Below are positions 8,727-18,999 of a stretch of DNA of 64,000 nt, piece after piece. Every line of letters starts with the position of its first letter. Positions within the stretch are counted from its first letter, which is position 1. The position numbers were made by a program, and so were the translations under genes. The notes under the pieces are model-generated. The model was not told where the DNA came from and ran no database searches. It was given only the letters and a program-made list of their open reading frames with translations. The stretch is from Pirellulaceae bacterium (lineage in GTDB: Bacteria > Planctomycetota > Planctomycetia > Pirellulales > Pirellulaceae), in the NCBI GenBank assembly GCA_018402565.1, contig JAGYIQ010000003.1, forward strand, positions 323,746-387,745. Reading direction: 5' to 3'.

Positions 8727-11700
8727 TCAATCGATCCACACGAACTCGTTCAAGTTAAACAGGGCTCGGCAGATGTTCTCCAAGCCATGATCGGACCCCA
8801 GTGCCTCGAGCGCGGCTTGCTCCGCCGCGTCCGGGGCTCGGCCCAAGGCCAATTCGTGAGCCCGCCTGACCTGGGCGGGCAAGTCTTCGCCGGCCTCGCG
8901 GCGAACCCGCGCGGCGAACTCGCTGGCCTGCACCAACATCAGGCCATTGTTCAGCAACGCCAAGGCTTGCAGGGCCGAGATGCTCTGGTTGCGACGATCG
9001 ACTCGCATCGACGGATCGGCGCAGTCCAGCACGGTCAGGAACGGCTGCGTCTGGCTGCGGACGATGAACCGGTAGACACTCCGCCGCCACAAGCGGCGAT
9101 CGGCCGGGTCCGCCAACTCGTACTTGTAATGCGGCGAGTGTTCGGGGTGCTCGACGACAAAGTCTTGCCAACCGGGCCCCCCCATCGTCAGGTCCAAGGT
9201 CCCCGCCACCGCCAAGACAGAATCGCGAATGGCCTCCGCCTCCAGACGCCGCGGGGTTTGCCGCCACAGCAGTCGGTTGTCGACATCCACCGCCAGACCC
9301 TCCTGCCGCGGGGCACTGGCTTGCCGATACGTGGCACTGCAGACAATCCAGCGGTGCAGCATCTTGAGCGAACCGCCGTTGTCGCGCAATTCCCCGGCCA
9401 ACCAATCCAGCAGTTCGGGATGGGAGGGCGAACTACCCATCAGGCCAAAATCGTCCGCCGTGGCCACCAGCCCCTGCCCAAAGTGGTACTGCCAAACTCG
9501 ATTGACGATGCTCCGCCAAGTCAGTGGGTTGTCATGGTTGCTGAGCCACCGCGCCAGTGCCACGCGCCGCTGGCCCTCGTCATGCCCATCCGACAACTCA
9601 AATCGGCTGGGCAACATCTCCAACAGCGACAGCGTACCCGGGGGCACTTCATGCAAGGGCGTCAACACATTGCCCCGCGCCAAAAAATGGATTGGCCGTG
9701 GCTGCCCCCCGCGCTTGTGCGTCGTCGCCGCATAGACCTGTTGCCGTGGCCCCAAGGCGTTTCGCTCGGTGGCGATCGCCGCCAAGCCACCTTCCACTGC
9801 GGTCAACTCGTCGGCCAACGGCGTCAAGCCGCGCTCGCTCAGCCACTGCCTCCGCTGAGCCTGCAACGGGGCCGGATCGACAGCGGCCTGGGCCGGGCTG
9901 GCTCCATCCACGGCATTGCTCCGCGTCCAACGTGGCGCCGCTTCAATCGAGTCCAGCGACTCGACCCCTTGCCCCAGGGCCAGATTTTCCCCAGCCGCCG
10001 ATAAAACTTCTATTTCCGCCAACGCAAAAATGTAATCGTTGGAACGCGGCGCCAATCGTGTGGCCGAAACTCGCACGTAACGCGCGGTCACCTCGCTGGG
10101 AAACATCTGCCGCGCGATGCCGGGATTGGCAACGTCCTCGGCCGTCCGATCGGCTATCGTGATCACGTCCTGTGTAAACGCCGCATCGCTGGCCGCTTCA
10201 ATGCGAAAGCGGATAGGAAAGCCGAACCCCGCACCAATCCCGTTGAAATCATCATAACAAGGGTGCAGCACAACGTTATGAATTTCTCGCGGTTGCCCCA
10301 AATCTACCTGGACCCATTTGAGCGTCTCCGGTGAGGCCTCGATCTGACTGTGGTAGCCGCCTTGCGCCGAGCGGCCGTCCTGGCCAGCCGTCGCGATTTG
10401 AGCCTCCAACCGCGCAAGTTCCGGGCCACCGCCCTCGGCCAACTCCCGTTGCAACGCCGCTTGACGCTGCTGCAACTCGTCCTCTTGCTGGGCCAACGCG
10501 GTCCATTGCCGCTGGATCTCCGGGTCGGTCGAGTACTCGCGGTTGTCGCGATCGATGGCCGCAAACACAGCTTGCAAGGCGTAGTAGTCCTCCTGCGTGA
10601 CAGGGTCGAATTTGTGTTGATGGCACTGCGCGCAATGGATCGTGACGCTGTTGAATGTGCCAATCGTGTTGGCGACCATATCGTCCCGATCCAGATGCCG
10701 CGCGATCTTGCCGTCGGTCTTGGTTTCCGGTACTTCCAAATGTCCAATCAAATCCCACGGCCCCGCCGCAATCAGACCCAAGGCTTCCTGCCCATCCCGC
10801 GTCTCTCCGTAGAGCACATCGCCAGCAATCTGCTCCTCAATAAAACGAACGTAAGGCTTGTCCTCGTTGAAGGCGCGGATCACGTAGTCGCGATACGGCC
10901 AGGCATGCGGACGGGGCTGATCCTTGTCGTAACCGTGCGTGTCGCCATAGTGCACGACGTCCAACCAATGCCGCGCCCACCGCTCACCATAACGGGGCGA
11001 AGCCAACAGACGGTCGACCAACTGTTCGTAGGCCATCGGGTCGGCATCCGAGACAAAGGCCTGGATCTCTTCCGGCGAAGGCGGTAAGCCATGCAAATCA
11101 AAATACAGTCGGCGGATCAGCGTTCGGCGATCGGCCAAGGGAGAGGGTGCCAACCGCTCAGCCGCCAGTCGCTGGCGGATGAACCGATCGATCGGGTGGC
11201 GTTCCAACTCGACCGCCTCCGTCTCGCCCGCCTCCGCCTCGCCCACCTCCGCCTTGACTGCCTCCGCCTCGACTGACTCCGCACTGGGCACTTCGGTCGC
11301 TGCTTCTGGAATCGTCACCGGCCGCAATGCCTGCCAGGCCCAATGGTCGAGCCGCGGGTCGCGTTCCTCGGATGCTGCAGCCATTTCGGCTGGCGTTGCA
11401 GCAGGCCACGGAGTCCCCGCTGCAATCCACTCGCGCAGCAATGCGATCTCATCAGGCGCCAGAGCCTCACCGTCCGGAGGCATCACCTTCGATTCGTTAT
11501 CCGACGTCACGCGCAGGAACAGCTCGCTCTGATCCGGTTGACCTGCTCGCACGACCGGTCCGAAGTCCCCGCCACGCTGGATGCCGACTTGGCTATCGAG
11601 CCGCAGTCCCGACTCACGCGTCTCCGCGCTATGGCAATCCACGCACCGCTGGCGGAGCAACTCGCGGACACGCTCTCCCAACGCCTCATCGGAATCCTGA

Positions 11701-11831
11701 CCCGCCACTGCGCCAACCAGCCGCATCAGGGCCACGAGACTTCCTAGCAGCGCCCCAGGTCGGCACAACCACACGGTCGATCGGATTGGCCCGCGCCGCC
11801 AACATCTCCACCCGTTTCGACCATCTGACAT
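8727..11831 (-). CDS. PSCyt1/DUF1549/DUF1553 secreted cytochrome-like protein
   Basis: Large exported planctomycete protein of unknown reaction, commonly encoded with DUF1501. From the ATG at 11831 (1034 residues): a basic/hydrophobic leader (1-44); the PSCyt1 haem motif CVDCH (C63, C66, H67) with 'MPPDGEALAPDEI'; an Ala/Glu-rich repeated linker; DUF1549 ('RLYFDLHGLPPSPEE', 'YGERWARHWLD'); a second CxxCH ('CAQCHQHKFDP'); a coiled-coil-like Gln-rich stretch; a discoidin-like beta region ('WVQVDLGQPREIHNVVLHP'); and DUF1553 ('RRVALARWLSNHDNP', 'NRVWQYHFGQGLV', 'DFGLMGSSPSHPELLDWLA'). The frame is open to 11987 but upstream residues lack family character. First gene of a two-gene operon, divergent from the giant fusion protein. 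Confidence 0.9.
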   Translation of the reverse strand: MSDGRNGWRCWRRGPIRSTVWLCRPGALLGSLVALMRLVGAVAGQDSDEALGERVRELLRQRCVDCHSAETRESGLRLDSQVGIQRGGDFGPVVRAGQPDQSELFLRVTSDNESKVMPPDGEALAPDEIALLREWIAAGTPWPAATPAEMAAASEERDPRLDHWAWQALRPVTIPEAATEVPSAESVEAEAVKAEVGEAEAGETEAVELERHPIDRFIRQRLAAERLAPSPLADRRTLIRRLYFDLHGLPPSPEEIQAFVSDADPMAYEQLVDRLLASPRYGERWARHWLDVVHYGDTHGYDKDQPRPHAWPYRDYVIRAFNEDKPYVRFIEEQIAGDVLYGETRDGQEALGLIAAGPWDLIGHLEVPETKTDGKIARHLDRDDMVANTIGTFNSVTIHCAQCHQHKFDPVTQEDYYALQAVFAAIDRDNREYSTDPEIQRQWTALAQQEDELQQRQAALQRELAEGGGPELARLEAQIATAGQDGRSAQGGYHSQIEASPETLKWVQVDLGQPREIHNVVLHPCYDDFNGIGAGFGFPIRFRIEAASDAAFTQDVITIADRTAEDVANPGIARQMFPSEVTARYVRVSATRLAPRSNDYIFALAEIEVLSAAGENLALGQGVESLDSIEAAPRWTRSNAVDGASPAQAAVDPAPLQAQRRQWLSERGLTPLADELTAVEGGLAAIATERNALGPRQQVYAATTHKRGGQPRPIHFLARGNVLTPLHEVPPGTLSLLEMLPSRFELSDGHDEGQRRVALARWLSNHDNPLTWRSIVNRVWQYHFGQGLVATADDFGLMGSSPSHPELLDWLAGELRDNGGSLKMLHRWIVCSATYRQASAPRQEGLAVDVDNRLLWRQTPRRLEAEAIRDSVLAVAGTLDLTMGGPGWQDFVVEHPEHSPHYKYELADPADRRLWRRSVYRFIVRSQTQPFLTVLDCADPSMRVDRRNQSISALQALALLNNGLMLVQASEFAARVRREAGEDLPAQVRRAHELALGRAPDAAEQAALEALGSDHGLENICRALFNLNEFVWID

Positions 11832-12074
11832 AACTGCTATCCCGTTGGTACTGCAACACACTCGGCCAGCCGGCCTCGGTACACTCCACCCGCGGTCCAC
11901 GACTCTACTGACGTCTGCCCGGCCTGTCACTCGGCGTCCACCGGCTCCGATCTCATTGTAACCCAATGGGGAAACGCCTACCACCAAATGGCTGCTTTAG
12001 TTCGACGTGTGGCTGGGGTGTGTTACGATAGTAGCCATCTCGGGGTTCGACAGTGGGCGAATAGGAGGTACACG

Positions 12075-15000
12075 ATGGTCCAGTGGAATTCGGGGAATGG
12101 CTCGCTTCCTAAAGCAGTGCACCGTAGCCAAAATCCAAGCACAAACAAACAGTCCTGCCGGGGCGTTCAACCAGCTTGGCAGCGTGAGCAACAGCGGATG
12201 CGGTGGCTGCTGGGCCTGCTGCTAGTCCAATTGCTGGTCGGGTTGCCAGGGTCTGCCAGCGGGGATGCCGCTGGAGCCTGGGCCGCTACGCCCGCTGCGA
12301 TCCGCCCCGCAACTCGCATCGCCCCACGCATTGCCCCGCGCCCCGCCCCGCGCATCGCAGAGACGCCGCTGTCGGAACGTTCCTACTCCTTGGGCGTAGC
12401 AAAAGTCGACATCTCGCCGCAGCATCCGGTGTTGTTGTCAGGCTACGCGGGGCGGACTCACGAGCTGACACAAAATGTCGTGCAACCACTCTGGGCGCGA
12501 GCGATGGTGATCGGCGCAGTGCCGAGTCAGGAACAGGAACAGGAACAGGAACAGGAACAGGAACCGAGTCAGGACCAGGGACAAAGTGGCGACGGGATCG
12601 AGGCAGTCGCGGCCGGCAGCGACTCGCCCAACGTGCTCTTGACCGTGGACAACTGCGCGGTGCACGCGGCGGTGCGGCGGGTGGTGGCCGCGGAATTGGA
12701 GAGTCGCTTCGGCATCGACCCCAAGCGACTGACGATCACCTCGTCGCACACCCACAGCGGGCCGATGCTCAGTGGGGCCCTGAGCAACTTGCTGATCCGC
12801 GATCAGACGGCTGAGGAAGCTCACGCCTGCGAGCGATACACGCAACAATTGATCCAGCAATTAGTCGAAGTCACTGGACAGGCTCTGGCGGCTCGGCAGC
12901 GAGTCACGTTGGAACGGGTGACTGGTGAGTTGGACTTTGCCATCAACCGCCGCGGGGGTAGTGTGGTGGATCATCAATTGCCATTGCTGGTGGCGCGAGA
13001 TGTGGAGCAACAGCCGGTGCTGTTGCTGACCAACTACGCCTGTCATTGCGTGGCGGCCGGCAGTGGATTGGAGATCTGTGGCGATTGGGCGGGATTCGCC
13101 AGCCAGTCGTTGGAAGCCAAGTATCCGTCGGCCGTGGCCATGGTCATGATCGGCTGCGGGGCCGACCAGAACCCGGCCATGATGGGCGGTGTGGCGGCTG
13201 CCCAAACTCAGGGCCAGCAGTTGGCCAAACGGGTGGAGGACTTGTTGCAGCAGCCCGCCCGACCGATCCAAGGCACCCTGGAGACAAAGTTCGCGGAGTT
13301 GAAATTGCCGCTGGACACGTTGCCGACGGAGGCTCAGTGGCGCGAGCGAGCTCAGCAGCCGGGCATCATCGGTTACCACGCCCACAAGCAATTGCGGCGT
13401 TTGGCCGCGGGTGAAGCTCTGCCGACCGAGGTCCCTTACCCGATCCAATCCTGGGCGTTTGGCTCGGATTTGGCCCTCGTATTCTTGGGCGGCGAGGTCG
13501 TGGTCGATTATGTGCACCTGTTGCGGCAGCGTTTGGATCCCGAGCGGCTGTGGGTGACGGCCTACGCCAACGATGTCCCCTGCTACATCCCCTCGCGGCG
13601 GATCCTGCGCGAGGGCGGTTATGAGGGCGGCGACGCGATGGTGTGGTACGACTTGCCGACCCGGCTGACCGAGGATTGCGAGCGGTTGATCTTGGATGAA
13701 GTCCAAGCGCAGCTGGGGCCCGACTATGCGGCCAGCCACGACCCGAGTCGCACGGGTGGCACTTGGCCCAAGTCACCGGAGGCGGCCTTGGCCAGCCTGA
13801 TCACGCACCCAGAGCTGCGCATCGAGTTGGTGGCCAGCGAGCCATTGGTCCAGGATCCGGTGGCCATCGATTTTGGACCGGATGGTCGTCTGTGGGTCGC
13901 GCAGATGCACGACTACCCGGAGGGCCTGGACGGGGCCTATCAGGCGGGTGGATCGATCCGAGTGTTGAGCGACACCACGGGTGATGGGCAGTACGACCAT
14001 GCGACGACTTTTCTCGACGGGCTGCCGTTCCCCACGGATGTCAAGGTTTGGCGCGACGGGGTGCTGATCGCCACCGCTCCCAACGTGCTCTTCGCTCGTG
14101 ACACCACCGGTGACGGTCGAGCGGATGAGGTGACGCCGATCTTGTCGGGATTCGAAACGCACAACTATCAAGCGCGGGTCAACAGCTTGACGTGGGGACT
14201 GGACCACTGGGTGCATGGGGCGGCGGGAATCTTCGGTGGACAGGTGCGAGACGAGCAGGGGCGCGAGACCGACTTGCGGAATCGCGACTTTCGCTTTCGG
14301 CCCGACAGTGGCGAAGTGGAAGCGGTCAGCGGACGGACGCAGCAGGGCCGGGCGCGAGACGAGTGGGGGAATTGGTTCGGCTGCGACAATGGCAGCTTGC
14401 TGTTTCATTATCCAGCCACCGAGCACTACGCGCGGCGCCAGCCACTGGCGCCGGCTCCACCGGCAGTGGTATCGGTGCCACAATCCCAGCAACTGTTTCC
14501 ACCGGCCCAGATCGTGCAGTGGGCGTTGAGTGGCCCACCCGGTGTGCCGACGGCGGCCTGTGGATTGGGTTTTTTGCGCAGTGATTTGTTGGGAACGGAT
14601 TACTACAACCAAGCGTTCACTTGTGAACCCGTCAATCAATTGGTGCATCGCCAGATCTTGGCGCCTCAAGGGGTGACTTTTCGGGGTCAGCGAGCCGAGA
14701 AGGAACAGCAACGCGAGTTTCTCTGGTCGACCGATCGATGGTTTCGACCCGTGCAGGCCAAGACAGGTCTGGACGGCGCCTTGTATGTGGTGGATATGTA
14801 TCGTTTTTTGATCGAGCATCCGCGGTTTCTCAGTGACGAGGTCCGCGCGACGCTGGACGTGCGAGCCGGGCAAGACCGCGGACGAATCTACCGTGTGGTG
14901 CCACGCGATCGGCCGGTGCCGCCACCGGCGGAGGCGAGCGACTTATCGCGGCTGTCCTGGGAGGAATTGGCAGCCGAGTTGGACACGGCAAATGGAGCGC

Positions 15001-18000
15001 GACGGGACCTGATCCACCAACTGCTGTGGTGGCAGGTCGATCCGTCGCAACTGGAGACAGCCGTCGGACAACAACTGGTGGCCGTCCTGGAGCAGCGTGG
15101 GCTGCGTTCCGAACGACCGGCAGTGCGGGTCCAGGTCCTGGCGTTGTTGGGCCAGTGGAGACGGTTGAAGCCCGATGCCTTGCTGGCGGCACTCAACGAC
15201 GAACATCCCGCCGTGCGACGCATGGCCGTGCAGATGACCGAGCCAAGCGGATGGTTGGGCGAGCTGGCTATCGAAACGAGTGCAGCGGCGGGAGTGGCGG
15301 CGGGAGCGGCGGAGGTCGTGCCAAACGAAGGGGCTTCGCTGGCGGAGCGCATGGCCCAGCGCATGGCCGAGCGCTGTCGGGCCTTGGTGGACGATCCGTC
15401 GGCAGCTGTGCGTTTGCAATTGGCCTACAGTGCGGGACAGTGGCACGCGGCGTTGGCGACCCCGATCCTGGATCATTTGTTGACTCGCGACGCGGAGGAT
15501 CCCTGGATCACGGCGGCGGTCTACAGCAGTTTGACACCCGCATCCGCCCGAGCCATGATCGCCGCGCGAATGGCGGACTTGGCACCCGACGCCGCCTTGC
15601 CCGATTCCGTGCGGCAGTTGGTGCGGATGGCGTGGGGAAATGGAGAGGCCGACGTGATCAACGATCTGATTTCTATCGTGCCCTGGCCAGCAGCTAACAC
15701 TGACGTTCCCAATACTGCCGTTCAGGGCCCGCTTGTGGCGAACGTCGCTGCGCCCTGGGAGCTGGAGTGGTGGTGTTTGATGGGTGAGCTCTTGGCCCAG
15801 CGTGGGGAGGCCGATCAGGGGGCGATTGCGCCGGCGACCGCGCGATTGGCGTTGGCAGTTCGGCGGACCTTATCCGAGTTGTCCAAGTTATCCGAGTTGT
15901 CCGAGTTGTCGGAGACGGTCGATACCGTTGCTGCGGTGGACGTCCGCCGGCCTCTGCAAGTCGAGTTGTTGGGTTGGTCGGAAGACGCCGATGGGGTGCG
16001 GGCGGGTTTGCAGCAGGCGCTGCGCCCACAATCGCCGGTGCCGGTACAGCGGGCGGGCTTGCAGGCCTGGGCGCGGTTGGTACGACGCGCCGAACCGACT
16101 TGGGCGGAGGCGTTTTGTGAGAGATTGCCGACATTGACGCCCGAGTTGCAACAGCACGCGCTGCGTTTGATTCAGGCTTCGCCGCGTTTGGCGCAAGCTT
16201 TGTTGGCGGGAATGGAGACCGGACGGGTGCCCCGCAACCTGTTGGACGCGACGGCGCGACAGCTGTTGCTGGATCATCCGGACTTGTCGGTGCAGGCAGA
16301 AGCTAGGAAACAATTCGCCGCCCGCGTCGAGGGCACGTGGCGGGAGCGTTTCCCACAGTTTGTGGGCTTGGACGTCTCGCGGGGAGATCCCGAGCAGGGA
16401 CGAACGTTGTTTCGCCAACACTGCGCGGCCTGTCATCGCATGGAGGATTTTGGTCACGCGGTCGGGCCGGACTTGAGAGCGTTGTCCGATCTGTCGGTCA
16501 ACGGCCTATTGGCTTCGATCTTGGACCCAAGCGTCGAAATGGACGCTCGTTACGCGGCCTACGTGGCGTTGACCACGTCGGGTGAGGTGGTCAGCGGCTT
16601 GTTGGAAAGCGAAACGGACCAGGCCGTGACATTGCTGGGCCAGGGCGGTCAGCGGGCCACCGTCCGCCGGAGTGAAATCGAGGCCTGGCAGCGGACGGGC
16701 AAATCTTTGATGCCGGAGGGTTTGGAACAGGAGCTCACACCGGCCAGCATGCAGGACTTGCTGCGTTACTTGGGCGCGGTGGCTTGGCAAGGTCGGTACG
16801 AGTATCCGGGGCCAGGCGGGCCGCACCCGAACTATCCCGACTCGCAGCCACCCACCAAGTTGGTCAATCGCCACTTCGGCACGGAGCGCTTTGACGATGG
16901 ACAGTGGGTCAGCTTTTACCATGTGGGGCAACGTCAACATCGTGTCACGTTCGACTTGGGAGCCGAGCAAACATTGTCGGGGCTGCGGATCACTTACGGA
17001 GTCAACCATCGGCCGGGTGCCATTCATGCGCCGCAGACAATGACCATTCGCCTGGAGTCGGACTCGGGGGTGGAGCCGGTCGAGGTGTTGGTCGCCGATT
17101 GGGACAACTCGCCCGATGGATTGGGGATCTACCAAATTGCTCGAAGGCAGCGGTCGATTGCGTTTCCAGCGACCGCCGCCCGTCGTGTGCAGTTGCAGTG
17201 GGAGTCGGATCAGGAATGGACCTTATTTTCTGAAATTGAATTCAATCCCGTCGGCGATGGGGCGCCAACGACGCCGGTGGAAGCGGGCGACACCGCGCTG
17301 ACCGAGGCGGAAGAGCTGGCAAAACGGGTGGAACGGCTCCGCGCCTTGCTGGCCTCCGTAGCAGTGGGCACGGCGGACGAGTACCGCGTGATTCCGAGTG
17401 TCTGGCAACTGACCATCGAGGCGGGGCGACGCAATCAAGACGCCGAATTGTTGGCCTTCTTGGAGGCGGCATTACCCGCCGAGGACCAACCGCTGGCGGA
17501 TTGGCAGGCGGTTGTGATCGGTGGCGGCCTGATCAATGGCGTCAGCCAAGCCGGACCGTACCCAGGGATCCGGCTGGAGGGCTTGGTGAGTGATCGGCCC
17601 GAGCTCCGCGCCAGGCTGGAGCGGAGCCTGCGATTGGCGGCGGAGATGGTGGAGCGGTCAGAGGTGCCGCAGGGAACTCGCTACGACGCGTTGCGGATGA
17701 TTGCCTTGCGTGGATGGGAAGATGCGGGTCCGCAGTTGCGTCGGTACTTGCAGCCGGGCACGCCGCACGAGCTGCAGATGGGGGCGGTGAGCGGCTTGGC
17801 GGACGTTCCCCTGGCGGAAGCCGCCGAGTGGCTACATGCGGCGTTGGACGACTTGCCAGCGGATCTGCGGGAGTTGGCGGTCGCGGGTCTGGTGCGCGAC
17901 CAAGCGAGCAGCGCGTTGCAACAGGCGGTGCAGGCGGGTCGGCTGAAGGTTTCCGACTTGCATCCCGAAATCCGCCGCCGTTGGACGCCGCAGGACAGCG

Positions 18001-18011
18001 ACCTGCACTGA
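12075..18011 (+). CDS. Giant exported fusion: neutral-ceramidase-like, dehydrogenase propeller, HEAT-like region, cytochrome c, discoidin-like
   Basis: A 1978-residue protein. The start at 12075 is chosen for the AGGAGGT six bases upstream; the exported hydrophobic segment 'MRWLLGLLLVQLLVG' begins 41 codons later (alternative start 12198). In order: neutral/alkaline ceramidase-like domain (about 95-560) with the zinc motif 'SSHTHSGP'; PVC-type membrane-bound dehydrogenase propeller (about 575-970; 'DPVAIDFGPDGRLWVAQMHD'); Leu/Arg-rich HEAT-like helices (about 1000-1430); a haem motif CAACH at about 1450 with 'GPDLRALSDLS'; a discoidin-like region (about 1600-1725); and a helical tail. Tandem repeats encode Gln-Glu and Ser-Glu-Leu stretches in its linkers. 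Substrate is unknown; lipid or sugar oxidation coupled to a haem is inference. Confidence 0.85.
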   Translation: MVQWNSGNGSLPKAVHRSQNPSTNKQSCRGVQPAWQREQQRMRWLLGLLLVQLLVGLPGSASGDAAGAWAATPAAIRPATRIAPRIAPRPAPRIAETPLSERSYSLGVAKVDISPQHPVLLSGYAGRTHELTQNVVQPLWARAMVIGAVPSQEQEQEQEQEQEPSQDQGQSGDGIEAVAAGSDSPNVLLTVDNCAVHAAVRRVVAAELESRFGIDPKRLTITSSHTHSGPMLSGALSNLLIRDQTAEEAHACERYTQQLIQQLVEVTGQALAARQRVTLERVTGELDFAINRRGGSVVDHQLPLLVARDVEQQPVLLLTNYACHCVAAGSGLEICGDWAGFASQSLEAKYPSAVAMVMIGCGADQNPAMMGGVAAAQTQGQQLAKRVEDLLQQPARPIQGTLETKFAELKLPLDTLPTEAQWRERAQQPGIIGYHAHKQLRRLAAGEALPTEVPYPIQSWAFGSDLALVFLGGEVVVDYVHLLRQRLDPERLWVTAYANDVPCYIPSRRILREGGYEGGDAMVWYDLPTRLTEDCERLILDEVQAQLGPDYAASHDPSRTGGTWPKSPEAALASLITHPELRIELVASEPLVQDPVAIDFGPDGRLWVAQMHDYPEGLDGAYQAGGSIRVLSDTTGDGQYDHATTFLDGLPFPTDVKVWRDGVLIATAPNVLFARDTTGDGRADEVTPILSGFETHNYQARVNSLTWGLDHWVHGAAGIFGGQVRDEQGRETDLRNRDFRFRPDSGEVEAVSGRTQQGRARDEWGNWFGCDNGSLLFHYPATEHYARRQPLAPAPPAVVSVPQSQQLFPPAQIVQWALSGPPGVPTAACGLGFLRSDLLGTDYYNQAFTCEPVNQLVHRQILAPQGVTFRGQRAEKEQQREFLWSTDRWFRPVQAKTGLDGALYVVDMYRFLIEHPRFLSDEVRATLDVRAGQDRGRIYRVVPRDRPVPPPAEASDLSRLSWEELAAELDTANGARRDLIHQLLWWQVDPSQLETAVGQQLVAVLEQRGLRSERPAVRVQVLALLGQWRRLKPDALLAALNDEHPAVRRMAVQMTEPSGWLGELAIETSAAAGVAAGAAEVVPNEGASLAERMAQRMAERCRALVDDPSAAVRLQLAYSAGQWHAALATPILDHLLTRDAEDPWITAAVYSSLTPASARAMIAARMADLAPDAALPDSVRQLVRMAWGNGEADVINDLISIVPWPAANTDVPNTAVQGPLVANVAAPWELEWWCLMGELLAQRGEADQGAIAPATARLALAVRRTLSELSKLSELSELSETVDTVAAVDVRRPLQVELLGWSEDADGVRAGLQQALRPQSPVPVQRAGLQAWARLVRRAEPTWAEAFCERLPTLTPELQQHALRLIQASPRLAQALLAGMETGRVPRNLLDATARQLLLDHPDLSVQAEARKQFAARVEGTWRERFPQFVGLDVSRGDPEQGRTLFRQHCAACHRMEDFGHAVGPDLRALSDLSVNGLLASILDPSVEMDARYAAYVALTTSGEVVSGLLESETDQAVTLLGQGGQRATVRRSEIEAWQRTGKSLMPEGLEQELTPASMQDLLRYLGAVAWQGRYEYPGPGGPHPNYPDSQPPTKLVNRHFGTERFDDGQWVSFYHVGQRQHRVTFDLGAEQTLSGLRITYGVNHRPGAIHAPQTMTIRLESDSGVEPVEVLVADWDNSPDGLGIYQIARRQRSIAFPATAARRVQLQWESDQEWTLFSEIEFNPVGDGAPTTPVEAGDTALTEAEELAKRVERLRALLASVAVGTADEYRVIPSVWQLTIEAGRRNQDAELLAFLEAALPAEDQPLADWQAVVIGGGLINGVSQAGPYPGIRLEGLVSDRPELRARLERSLRLAAEMVERSEVPQGTRYDALRMIALRGWEDAGPQLRRYLQPGTPHELQMGAVSGLADVPLAEAAEWLHAALDDLPADLRELAVAGLVRDQASSALQQAVQAGRLKVSDLHPEIRRRWTPQDSDLH
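12528..12563. repeat. Hexanucleotide repeat in the giant fusion gene
   Basis: Six-fold GAACAG-type hexamer run encoding alternating Gln-Glu between the export segment and the ceramidase-like core. It sits in a loop position where expansion would be tolerated. Confidence 0.85.
15870..15914. repeat. 9-bp tandem repeat in the giant fusion gene
   Basis: Five 9-bp units alternating TTATCCGAG and TTGTCCGAG-like forms, encoding Leu-Ser-Glu/Lys triplets in the HEAT-like region. Confidence 0.85.
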
Positions 18012-18149
18012 TTTGTTGTCTACTGCCATGGCGGCGGGATATATTGGGTCAACAGATGGATGGGTCCGTGCTGGGCCGCTGCCGGGGCGTGGTCCGGACA
18101 GGGGCCGCTGGGGCGAGATGGTCCACCGCAACATCAGGTGAACAAGATT

Positions 18150-18873
18150 ATGAAACCTATCGATGTGAAGAAGCCCCTCGATGTCACCACTGCCTACTAC
18201 CCCGAGTCGGATGGGAAACCGATGGGAGAGACCGATCAGCATCGAGACGCGATGGTGCGTATCATCGAGCTATTGAAGAGTTACTTCGCCGGGCAACCCG
18301 TTTACGTCAGCGGCGCTCTGTTGTTGTATTACGAGCAGGGGAATCCGAAAAAGTTCGTCGTGCCGGACGCCTTTATCGCCAAGGGCTTGCAGCCCCATCA
18401 ACGTCGCATCTATCGCCTGTGGTTGGAGAGGGTTATTCCTCAGTTGGTGATCGAGACGACCTCTAACAAAAAAAAAGAAAGATGTCGTCGAAAAGGCGGC
18501 GCTCTACGCGAAGCTCGGGGTGAAAGAGTATTTCCTGCATGATCCGACCCGCGAGTACCTGGAGCCACCGCTGCAAGGTCATCGCTGGCGGGAGGGGAGC
18601 TACGAGCGAATGGAAGCCGACAACCGCGGGCGCTTGTTCAGTGAAGAGTTGCAGTTATGGCTGTGTGACGATGAAGGCGAGCTGAACCTGTACCGGCCAG
18701 AGAGCGATGAGCGACTGTTGACCCACCGCGAGCGAGCCGCGGAGGAGGCGGCGGCTCGGTTGCGCGAGACGGAAGCTCGGTTGCGCGAGACGGAAGCTCG
18801 GTTGCGGGCCGAGGCGGAAGTTGCCCGCTTACGCGCGGCGTTGGAGCAACGGAACGCCACTGGGTCCGACTGA
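18150..18873 (+). CDS. Uma2-like (DUF820) PD-(D/E)XK nuclease-fold protein, frameshifted at an A9 tract
   Basis: Uma2-family proteins have a restriction-endonuclease-like fold and unknown biological targets. The first frame gives 'MKPIDVKKPLD...', the 'VVPDAFIAKGL' motif (catalytic Asp near 72) and 'VIETTSNKKK'. At the nine-A tract 18468-18476 the frame breaks; reading eight A restores 'KDVVEKAALYAKLGVKEYF', the conserved E-K-x-x-x-Y segment, and continues to a coiled-coil tail with repeated 'RLRETEA'. The ATG at 18150 gives the usual N-terminus. The A9 tract could allow transcriptional slippage, could be a pseudogene lesion, or could be a homopolymer sequencing error. After the gene, 16-bp repeats (18869-18916) lead into the next intergenic. 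Confidence 0.8.
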
Positions 18874-18999
18874 CTCCTGGCCAGACTGACTCCTGGCCAG
18901 ACAGGCGCCTGGCCCGACAGACGCCGGGTCAGCTTACCTGCGTTTCGAATGGCCTGCGATCCGAATGAGCTGCGGTTCGAATGACCTGCGGGGCCGGAG

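Noticed and set aside
8691..10004. 437-codon plus-strand frame opposite the DUF1553 gene
   Set aside because: Gln/Arg/Pro-rich antisense shadow of the DUF1549/DUF1553 coding region.
18940..18995. tRNA-like 'GGTTCGAAT' sequence
   Set aside because: It is one unit of a short tandem repeat (CGAATGACCTGCGG-like); no acceptor or anticodon stems can be drawn.
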